From M30B80 sp965656935 (GTDB lineage Bacteria; Pseudomonadota; Alphaproteobacteria; Rhodobacterales; Rhodobacteraceae): a DNA stretch of 64,000 nt. Made by a program: the position numbers and the translations under genes. Shown here one piece after another: positions 35,045 through 42,034 of this stretch. The DNA is taken from the NCBI GenBank assembly GCA_965656935.1, contig CBFHMG010000009.1, positions 53,500 through 117,499 of the forward strand, read 5' to 3'. Position 1 is the stretch's first letter. Each line of letters opens with the position of its first letter. The notes beneath the pieces are model-generated. The model saw nothing but the letters and a program-made list of their open reading frames with translations. It was not told where the DNA came from and did no database searches.

Positions 35045-35944
35045 TCACGCCGCTTTCACGCTCACGTTTGGCTTTTTGTTGCTGGCAAGGATGTTGATGT
35101 AATTTGCCCCGAAAATCAGCACGGCACCGAACAAAACGGGCCATTCCAAGGCCTCGCCATAAAGGATGACCCCGATCAGGGCGATCACGGGCAAGCGCAC
35201 GAAATCAATCGGCATCACGATGCTGGCAGGCGCCAGCGACAAGGCCTTGGTCAGACAAAAATGCGCCGTCAGCCCTGCAAAACCGATCAGAACCAGCCAA
35301 GGCAGTGTCACCAGCGAAGGGGTCGCCATCTCGCCATCATATAGGCTGCAGATCAGGCCAAAGCCCAATTGCATTGTGGTCAGATAAAACAAGATACAGG
35401 TGATCGTCTCGCTTCGGGTCAGGCGCTTGGTGAAAATGGCTGTCGCGGCAAAGCAAAGCGCTGCCAAAGCGGCGGTGATCATGCCGGACGATAACTCCAC
35501 CCCCCATGGCCGCACGACAATCAAAATCCCTACAAAGCCCAAAAGACCCGCAAGGATTTTCACGGCGGTCAAACGCTCGCCCAGAAACAGCGCCGCCAAG
35601 ACCACCACCCAAAGCGGCGAGGTGAACTCCAGCGCAAATACTTGCGCCAAAGGAATGACGGTGATGGCGAAAAACCACAGGTTCTGGCCGCCGAAATGGA
35701 AGATATTGCGGAAGAAATGCAAATGCAGATTGCGGCGCGTCACCTGTCCAAGCGTGCCCGCGACGCGCCCGATGATCAGCACCGCCAGCACACCCACGAC
35801 CGAGCGATAGGTCATGATCTCGAAGGTATCGAGTTCAAAGGACACGGCCCGCCCTGCAACCGCCATGGTCGAGAAGGACACGATCGCGCCGATCATCCAA
35901 ATTGCCGCTCGTCCCGGCCTGATGTCCGTCTCGTCCAAAATCAA
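35045..35944 (-). CDS. EamA/DMT-family transporter
   Basis: This 299-aa inner-membrane protein has ten hydrophobic segments in two EamA repeats (AIWMIGAIVSFSTMAVAG; SGMITAALAALCFAATAIF). The drug/metabolite transporter superfamily exports varied small metabolites, and the substrate cannot be assigned. It stands alone between the FadL-type gene and mazG. Confidence 0.88.
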   Translation of the reverse strand: MILDETDIRPGRAAIWMIGAIVSFSTMAVAGRAVSFELDTFEIMTYRSVVGVLAVLIIGRVAGTLGQVTRRNLHLHFFRNIFHFGGQNLWFFAITVIPLAQVFALEFTSPLWVVVLAALFLGERLTAVKILAGLLGFVGILIVVRPWGVELSSGMITAALAALCFAATAIFTKRLTRSETITCILFYLTTMQLGFGLICSLYDGEMATPSLVTLPWLVLIGFAGLTAHFCLTKALSLAPASIVMPIDFVRLPVIALIGVILYGEALEWPVLFGAVLIFGANYINILASNKKPNVSVKAA

Positions 35945-36024
35945 TCCTGCTCATTCTGCCAATTGCCGAGCATGAACCGCCGCCAAAGCCACGGCAAGAG
36001 GCACGCTTTTTAACGCCGCGTCCA

Positions 36025-36043
36025 TCTTTGCTTCAAAAATACT
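36025..36043 (-). repeat. 3' element AGTATTTnnnAAGCAAAGA, copy 5
   Basis: On the minus strand this reads AGTATTTTTGAAGCAAAGA, only 9 nt past the mazG stop, in its sense direction. Confidence 0.8.
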
Positions 36044-36052
36044 TATGCAACG

Positions 36053-36877
36053 CTAGAGGCCCTGCAGCTTCGCCTTGTTCCAAAGCGCATCCATCTCGGC
36101 CAGATCGCTTTGATCAGGGCGCTTGCCTGCCTTGTCCAATTCCGCCTCGATAAATCCGAAACGGCGGACAAATTTTGCATTGGCCGCCCGCAAAGCGGTT
36201 TCGGGATCCACCTTCAAATGACGCGCCAGATTGGCCATCACGAACAGCAAATCCCCCATTTCCTCGGCAATCTTGTCTTGCGGCAACTCATCACGAGCCT
36301 GCGCCAATTCACCCGCTTCCTCGGCGATCTTGTCGATGACCATTCCGATATCGGGCCAATCAAACCCGACCCGCGCTGCGCGTTTCTGCAGCTTTTCGGC
36401 CCGCATCAAGGCAGGCAGGCCAAGCGCCACATCATCCAACACGCCCGAGCGCGCCTTGGCCGCACGTTCCTTGGCCTTCATCACTTCCCAATCGCGGGTC
36501 TGGTCTTCGGCGGATTTATCGCGGGTCTCATCGCCGAACACATGCGGATGCCGCGAGACCATTTTGTCAGAGATATCGCGCAACACATCGTCAAAGCTGA
36601 ACAATCCAGCCTCGCTGGCCATTTGCCCGTGATAGACCGATTGCAGCAATAAATCCCCCAACTCGCCGCGCAACTCATCCCATGCCTTGCGCTCGATCGC
36701 ATCGGCGACCTCATAGGCTTCCTCGACCGTATAGGGCGCGATGGTCTCGAAATTCTGCTCGATATCCCAAGGACAGCCCGTTTCAGGATCACGCAAGCGC
36801 CGCATGATCTCCAAGAGCCGTGGCATGCCACCTTTGGGGTCATGGATCAGGGCATCATCTGGCATGGCATCGGGCAT
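36053..36877 (-). CDS. mazG: nucleoside triphosphate pyrophosphohydrolase MazG
   Basis: MazG hydrolyses NTPs and dNTPs to monophosphates, limiting damage by non-canonical nucleotides and ppGpp-related stress. The 274-aa protein has two MazG repeats, with LRDPETGCPWDIEQ at the start and the metal-binding EELGDLLLQ-like (ELGDLLLQSVYH) and EEMGDLLFVMAN motifs. ATG 36877 follows a perfect AAGGAGG site, while a frame to 36982 overlaps the upstream gene. It lies 19 nt after the flavin reductase gene, same strand. Confidence 0.95.
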   Translation of the reverse strand: MPDAMPDDALIHDPKGGMPRLLEIMRRLRDPETGCPWDIEQNFETIAPYTVEEAYEVADAIERKAWDELRGELGDLLLQSVYHGQMASEAGLFSFDDVLRDISDKMVSRHPHVFGDETRDKSAEDQTRDWEVMKAKERAAKARSGVLDDVALGLPALMRAEKLQKRAARVGFDWPDIGMVIDKIAEEAGELAQARDELPQDKIAEEMGDLLFVMANLARHLKVDPETALRAANAKFVRRFGFIEAELDKAGKRPDQSDLAEMDALWNKAKLQGL

Positions 36878-36896
36878 GGCGCGGGCCTCCTTCTCA

Positions 36897-37454
36897 TTAA
36901 AACGGCTCGGCGCGTTGATAGCTGCGCATCCCGTACAGCAACGGGCGGCCTTCGCCGCTTTGCGCGGCCTCCACAGCGCCAAGGCACATGTAATGCGTGC
37001 CGATCCGCTCGGCCGAGATCAAGCGGCAATCAAACCCTGCCAAGGCTTCCGCAAAAACGGGCGCGCCTGTGACCAGTTTTTGCGGCGTGACCGCATTGAA
37101 TTTATCACCACCAGGGGCAGGGGCGCGGCTTGAGAAAATATCGGAAATCTCGCTTTGCTCTTGCGCTAGAATATTGATGCAGAATGCCTTGTTTTCCAAC
37201 AGCAAAGGGGCCGCACTGGCGCTTGCATTGACACAGACCAGCATCGTGGGCGCACTCCCATCTGCCGAGACCGAGGTCATCGCCGAAACCGTCACACCAC
37301 CGCGTCCCGCAGGGCCATCGGTGGTGACCACACAGACTGATGAAACCGCACGGCTCATCGCCTCCAGAAACTCTTTGCGCAAAACCTTTTGCGTATCCTG
37401 CTCAGCCATCTGTCCCGCCTTTTGCCTCTGAGGATCGACATAGACCGATTTCAT
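36897..37454 (-). CDS. flavin reductase domain protein
   Basis: This 185-aa FMN-binding split-barrel protein of the flavin reductase (HpaC/NtaB-like) family has AMSRAVSSVCVVTTDGPAGRGGVTVSAMTS-type flavin contacts (quoted in part) and the closing GRPLLYGMRSY. Such enzymes supply reduced flavin to a monooxygenase. No monooxygenase is adjacent, so its partner is unknown. ATG 37454 has a GGAG site; a second in-frame ATG lies at 37409. Confidence 0.82.
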   Translation of the reverse strand: MKSVYVDPQRQKAGQMAEQDTQKVLRKEFLEAMSRAVSSVCVVTTDGPAGRGGVTVSAMTSVSADGSAPTMLVCVNASASAAPLLLENKAFCINILAQEQSEISDIFSSRAPAPGGDKFNAVTPQKLVTGAPVFAEALAGFDCRLISAERIGTHYMCLGAVEAAQSGEGRPLLYGMRSYQRAEPF

Positions 37455-37528
37455 AATAGTCTCCAGTTCCGCTTGTCTTTTTTCGCAAGTCTTGATCTGC
37501 TTGTCGCGGGTTCACGCAGGAGGGTGCA

Positions 37529-38491
37529 ATGGCGCTGGAAGATGCAAAATCGCAGGTAGATCAGGCTTTTACGCGCGATCAGCTTAAAGGCCTGTCCTTT
37601 GAGAATGCATTTGGCGGGGCCACAAGTTTTTTGCGCCGTCTTTATACCAAGGATTTGTCGGGCGTGGATGTGGCGATCACGGGCATCCCCTTTGATCAAG
37701 CGGTGACCAACCGTGCCGGCACACGGGGCGGGCCGCGCGCGATCCGTGCAGCCTCCAGCTTGCAACCTTTCGATCCTCCCTATGGCTGGGATGGCTATTC
37801 CCCGCTTGAGGCGCTGGCCATCGCCGATTACGGGGATATGGCCTTTGATTATGCGCATGTGCCCGATGTGCCTGCGCGGATCGAGGCCCATATCTCAACC
37901 ATTCTTGAGGCGGGTGCGGCTGCAATCACGCTTGGCGGGGATCATTCGATCACCCTGCCGATCTTGCGCGCCCATGCCAAGGCTTATGGGCCTGTCGCGC
38001 TGATCCAGTTCGATGCCCATACTGATACATGGCCCGATGATGATGCGCGCCGCATAGATCATGGCACGTTTTGCTACACAGCCGTGAAAGAAGGGCTGAT
38101 TGATGTCGCGCGTTCGGTCCATATCGGCATCCGCACCGTGGTCGAGGATAATCTGGGCATCGAAGTGATTGATGCACGCACTGTTCATGAGGAGGGCCCT
38201 TCTTTCGTCGCTTCCCGTATCCGCGAGATTGTGGGCGAACATCCCACCTATCTCAGCTTTGATATCGATTGCCTCGATCCCGCTTTCGCACCTGGCACGG
38301 GTACGCCTGTTTGGGGCGGCCTCAGCTCGGCACAATCGGCCATGATCTTGCGCGATCTGGCGGGGATCAATCTGGTGGGAGGTGATATCGTCGAGGTCTC
38401 GCCGCCCTATGATCACAGCGATATCACGGCGGTGGCCGCCGCCCATGTGGGCATGGAATTGCTGTGTCTTTGGGGCTGGCTCCGCCGCTAG
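37529..38491 (+). CDS. speB: agmatinase (ureohydrolase family)
   Basis: This 320-aa enzyme cleaves agmatine to putrescine and urea. The di-manganese ligands of the ureohydrolase fold are complete: GGDHSITLP, FDAHTDTW and SFDIDCLDPAFAPG. Related members act on guanidinobutyrate or other guanidines, so exact substrate is uncertain. An AGGAGGG site precedes the ATG, and it is divergent from the flavin reductase gene. Confidence 0.88.
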   Translation: MALEDAKSQVDQAFTRDQLKGLSFENAFGGATSFLRRLYTKDLSGVDVAITGIPFDQAVTNRAGTRGGPRAIRAASSLQPFDPPYGWDGYSPLEALAIADYGDMAFDYAHVPDVPARIEAHISTILEAGAAAITLGGDHSITLPILRAHAKAYGPVALIQFDAHTDTWPDDDARRIDHGTFCYTAVKEGLIDVARSVHIGIRTVVEDNLGIEVIDARTVHEEGPSFVASRIREIVGEHPTYLSFDIDCLDPAFAPGTGTPVWGGLSSAQSAMILRDLAGINLVGGDIVEVSPPYDHSDITAVAAAHVGMELLCLWGWLRR

Positions 38492-38574
38492 CCACGAGGC
38501 GTTATGGCACTGGCAAGAATCGTGCAGGCCACGTATTTAAAACGCCACGCGAACAACCAAGAGCCCAAAGCAGA

Positions 38575-39477
38575 ATGGCCCGAAAGCTGAAAACCCTAGA
38601 GCGGCAGATCGCCCGCGATATTTCCTATGCCTCTTCGGCCGCTACCAAGGGCGGGCGCGCGGTGATCCGCGCTTTGGAAAACACCACGGGCCGCTATGGT
38701 CTGATCCGCATGGCGCGCGGCTATGATGCCGAGGTGCGGCAGGGCCGCGATTTCTGGGATGTGATGGCAGACCGCTATGGTTTGACCCTCGATGTCATTG
38801 GTGGCAGCCTCGACAATATTCCAAAAACAGGCCCTGTAATCACCATCGCAAACCATCCTTACGGCATTCTGGATGGGTTGATGATGGGGCATATCCTGTC
38901 GCGCACCCGCGGCGATTTCCGCATTCTGGCCAATCACGTCTTCCGCAAGGCCGAGGATTTGGATCGCGTGGTTCTGCCGATCTCATTCGACGAAACCCGT
39001 GAGGCGGTGGCCCAGAATATCGAAACCCGCAAAGCCTCGCTGCGCTATCTGGCCGATGGCGGCGCGATTGGCGTGTTTCCAGGTGGCACTGTTTCGACCT
39101 CGGCCAAACCCTTTGGCCGCCCGATGGACCCCTATTGGCGCGGCTTTACTGCGCGGATGATTGCGAAATCTGACGCGGCAGTGGTGCCTATCTTCTTTGA
39201 CGGGCATAATTCGCGCCTGTTCCAATTGATGAGCCATCTGCACACCAATCTCAGGATGGGTCTTTTGATCAAGGAGTTCCGCTCCAAGATCAACGCGCCC
39301 GTGCGCGTCGTGATCGGCAAACCGATCCCTAGAGAGGACTTGGCGCCTTTCGGATCGAATACGCGCGCAATGATGGATTTCCTGCGCGAACGCACCTACA
39401 GTCTAAGCCCAAGGCCCATTGACGCGAAATTGGTGGGGTTCGAGTTTGATGAAAGACAAAAAGAAGGGCGAGGCTGA
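38575..39477 (+). CDS. lysophospholipid acyltransferase (PlsC-like)
   Basis: This 300-aa membrane-associated acyltransferase has the catalytic HX4D box as NHPYGILD and the downstream FPGGTVS segment in place of the common FPEGTRS. The family adds acyl chains to glycerophospholipids or ornithine-type lipids. ATG 38575 gives MARKLKTLERQI; an earlier start would overlap the agmatinase gene. Its TGA overlaps the murI ATG (TGATG). Confidence 0.86.
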   Translation: MARKLKTLERQIARDISYASSAATKGGRAVIRALENTTGRYGLIRMARGYDAEVRQGRDFWDVMADRYGLTLDVIGGSLDNIPKTGPVITIANHPYGILDGLMMGHILSRTRGDFRILANHVFRKAEDLDRVVLPISFDETREAVAQNIETRKASLRYLADGGAIGVFPGGTVSTSAKPFGRPMDPYWRGFTARMIAKSDAAVVPIFFDGHNSRLFQLMSHLHTNLRMGLLIKEFRSKINAPVRVVIGKPIPREDLAPFGSNTRAMMDFLRERTYSLSPRPIDAKLVGFEFDERQKEGRG

Positions 39478-40289
39478 TGGCCGTCGGTATTTTCGATTCA
39501 GGGCTTGGCGGGCTGACCGTTCAAGATGCAATTGCCAAGCAGATGCCTGATCTGCCCTATGTGTATTTCGGCGATAACGCGCATACGCCTTACGGGGTGC
39601 GCGATGCCGATGATATCTTTGATCTCACCACCTCGGGCGTGCAGCATTTGTTTGATCGCGGCTGTGATCTGGTGATTTTGGCCTGCAACACTGCTTCGGC
39701 TGCGGCTTTGCGCAAGATGCAGGAAAGTTGGATCCCCAAGGATAAACGCGTGCTCGGCGTGTTCGTGCCCCTGATCGAGGCGATGACAGAACGCCAATGG
39801 GGCGATAATTCTCCCCCGCGCGAGGTGGCCGTGAATAATGTGGCGTTGTTTGCCACGCCTGCAACCGTATCCTCGCGCGCCTTCCAGCGCGAATTAGCTT
39901 TTCGTGCCATAGGGGTAGATGTCGAAGCTCAACCTTGTGGCGGCGTGGTCGACGCCATTGAAATGGGCGATATGATCTTGGCCGAGGCCTTGGTGCGCAG
40001 CCATGTCGAGGCGCTGTTGCGCCGTATGCCCAAACCCGAAGCCGCCATACTGGGCTGCACCCATTACCCGCTGGTCGAGGATGTGTTCCGCGATGCGCTC
40101 GGGCCGGATGTGGCCGTTTATTCGCAACCCAGCCTCGTGGCAGCCAGCCTTGAGGATTATCTGGCGCGCCATCCTGAAATGTTGGGCGCAGGCACGCAAA
40201 GCATGTATCTGACCACGGGCGACCCAAAAAAGGTCTCCAGCAAAGCAACCCAGTTCCTGCGCCGCGAGATCGCGTTCCAGAAAGCCTGA
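39477..40289 (+). CDS. murI: glutamate racemase
   Basis: MurI makes D-glutamate for peptidoglycan. The 270-aa protein has the two catalytic cysteines: Cys70 in ILACNTASAA and Cys194 in LGCTHYPLV. The N-terminus VGIFDSGLGGLTV and YFGDNAHTPYG are typical. It is coupled to the acyltransferase gene by a one-nt overlap. An N-terminal extension controlling by UDP-MurNAc-Ala, as in E. coli, is absent. Confidence 0.96.
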   Translation: MAVGIFDSGLGGLTVQDAIAKQMPDLPYVYFGDNAHTPYGVRDADDIFDLTTSGVQHLFDRGCDLVILACNTASAAALRKMQESWIPKDKRVLGVFVPLIEAMTERQWGDNSPPREVAVNNVALFATPATVSSRAFQRELAFRAIGVDVEAQPCGGVVDAIEMGDMILAEALVRSHVEALLRRMPKPEAAILGCTHYPLVEDVFRDALGPDVAVYSQPSLVAASLEDYLARHPEMLGAGTQSMYLTTGDPKKVSSKATQFLRREIAFQKA

Positions 40290-40382
40290 TCCTGCGACGC
40301 TTTGGTGCGCCCTCTGGACATCAGGGCGGCAATACCAATCTATAGGCGCAGGGGATGAGTATTGAGTTGAGGGAGGAGACCC

Positions 40383-40835
40383 ATGCGGGGGCTCAAGAAA
40401 CAAAGACGTATCCAGATCATCATGTTGATCACGGTCTGCCTGATCGGTGCGACCGCCTTGATCGGCTACGGCTTCCGTGACGGGATCAACTTTTTTCTGC
40501 CGCCCAGTGATGTGGCCCAGAACCCACCCTCGGCGGATCAGGTTTTCCGCATCGGGGGCTTGGTCGAGGAAGGCACATTGGTGCGCGGGCAGGGGGAAAC
40601 GATTTCCTTTGCGGTGACCGATGGCGGGGCCAGCATTCCCGTGCTCTATACGGGCGTTTTGCCTGATTTGTTCGGTGAAGGCGAAGGCATGGTGGGAACA
40701 GGCCGCCTTGTGGATGGCGTATTCCAAGCCACCGAGATTCTGGCCCGCCATGACGAGACCTATATGCCCGAAGAGGTGATCGACGCGCTGGAGGCCCAAG
40801 GGGTCTACCGCCCTGAGGCCGGCGCCGATAGCTGA
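40383..40835 (+). CDS. ccmE: heme chaperone CcmE
   Basis: CcmE binds heme covalently in the periplasm and delivers it to CcmF. The 150-aa protein has one N-terminal membrane helix (IQIIMLITVCLIGATALIGYG) and an OB-fold domain (FRIGGLVEEGTLVRG). The heme-binding His123 lies in LARHDETYMP. It lies 33 kb from ccmF-ccmH. A GGGAGGAG site precedes the ATG. Confidence 0.95.
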   Translation: MRGLKKQRRIQIIMLITVCLIGATALIGYGFRDGINFFLPPSDVAQNPPSADQVFRIGGLVEEGTLVRGQGETISFAVTDGGASIPVLYTGVLPDLFGEGEGMVGTGRLVDGVFQATEILARHDETYMPEEVIDALEAQGVYRPEAGADS

Positions 40836-40862
40836 AGCGCTCGCGCGGCTGATCTTCACCGT

Positions 40863-40877
40863 TTAACGCTTTCTTCA
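40863..40877 (+). promoter_or_regulatory. imperfect CtrA-like box TTAA-N7-TTCA
   Basis: One mismatch from the alphaproteobacterial CtrA consensus TTAA-N7-TTAA, 54 nt upstream of the muramidase gene. CtrA is needed for GTA-linked lysis in Rhodobacter capsulatus, so the position is suggestive, but such near matches arise by chance. Confidence 0.25.
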
Positions 40878-40931
40878 TCCCTTTATGGTCATCTGCCCTC
40901 CACCAATCACCGAGCATGGAGGGGCGAACCC

Positions 40932-41543
40932 ATGCTTGTGGTTCGTAGAATTGCAGAAGAAATCGTGGCGCGCGAAGGCGGCTATGTGAATGACCCCGAT
41001 GATCCGGGCGGGGCGACGAATTTCGGCGTTACCATTCATACGATGCGCCGTTTGGGGCTTGATCTGGATGAAGATGGCGATGTCGATGCCCAAGATGTAC
41101 GCCTGCTGACCCGCGAACAGGCCATCGAGATTTTCATTGATCACTACTATACCCGCCCTGCAATCGGGCTTTTGCCGCAGGCGCTTCAGCCATCGGTCTT
41201 CGACATGTATGTCAATGCAGGCGCACAAGCCGTGCGGATTTTGCAGCGGCTTTTGCGCGATATGGGGCTTGAGATCGCGGTTGATGGTGTGATCGGCCCG
41301 CAGACAAGCGGCGCGGCGCAAGCGGCCTATAACGCGGCCCCCGATCATCTTGTGGATGCCTATGGCATCGCAAGGCGCAATTTCTATTACCGATTGGCCG
41401 ATCGCCGGCCTGCCTCGCGCAAATATGCCCGCAGGCGCGATGGCGGCAAGGGCGGTTGGATCACACGGGCCGAGGAATTCATCTCAGAGAAATACCATCT
41501 GAGCGAGGCAGATCACCAAAGAAGGATTGCAGCATGGGCCTGA
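40932..41543 (+). CDS. holin-associated N-acetylmuramidase (GH108)
   Basis: This 203-aa phage-type endolysin has the GH108 catalytic Glu15 in the REGGYVNDPDDPGGATNFGVT region (Glu, then the D/G-rich loop). A central lysozyme-like fold and a PG-binding-type segment GLEIAVDGVIGPQTSG follow. No signal peptide is present, as expected for a holin-dependent lysin. It overlaps the holin gene by 10 nt. The pair matches the gene transfer agent lysis genes of Rhodobacter capsulatus (endolysin rcc00555, holin rcc00556). Confidence 0.9.
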   Translation: MLVVRRIAEEIVAREGGYVNDPDDPGGATNFGVTIHTMRRLGLDLDEDGDVDAQDVRLLTREQAIEIFIDHYYTRPAIGLLPQALQPSVFDMYVNAGAQAVRILQRLLRDMGLEIAVDGVIGPQTSGAAQAAYNAAPDHLVDAYGIARRNFYYRLADRRPASRKYARRRDGGKGGWITRAEEFISEKYHLSEADHQRRIAAWA

Positions 41544-42034
41544 TCGATAGGGTACCGGGGGCCTCGGCCCTTGGAGAGGCCGCAGAGGGCCTGAGCGAGG
41601 TTTTCGTGGCCAATGCAACCCGCGAGATGGAGTTGCAGGGCGAATTGGCGCAAGCCACTTTGCAGGCCGCCTCAGAGGAGTTTCGCCATGCAGGCAGCAC
41701 TTGGTTTGATCGGGGCGTGAACGGGCTCAACCGCCTGCCGCGCCCCTTGCTGGCCCTTGGCACGCTTGGCCTTTTTGCCCATGCGATGGTTGATCCGCTG
41801 GCTTTCGCAGAACGGATGCGCGGCCTGCAAGAGGTGCCCGAGCCGCTCTGGTGGTTGCTTGGCGCTGTGGTCAGCTTCTATTTCGGCGCGCGTGAATTGC
41901 ATTATGCCCGCAGCCCCGCCCCCCAAAGGCGCAGACGCGGCCTGTTCAGACGCCGCCGCAGCGAGGCCGCCGCGCAACAGGACAACCCCGCATTATCGGC
42001 ATGGCAGCGTCTGCGCGGGCAGGGACAGGACTAG
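41534..42034 (+). CDS. holin family protein
   Basis: This 166-aa membrane protein has two predicted hydrophobic segments (PLLALGTLGLFAHAMVDPLAF and PLWWLLGAVVSFYFGARELHY) and a strongly basic C-terminus (RRRRGLFRRRRSE), as in holins that open the inner membrane. Its start lies inside the muramidase gene. No phage structural genes are nearby, so this is a stand-alone lysis cassette. Confidence 0.88.
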   Translation: MGLIDRVPGASALGEAAEGLSEVFVANATREMELQGELAQATLQAASEEFRHAGSTWFDRGVNGLNRLPRPLLALGTLGLFAHAMVDPLAFAERMRGLQEVPEPLWWLLGAVVSFYFGARELHYARSPAPQRRRRGLFRRRRSEAAAQQDNPALSAWQRLRGQGQD

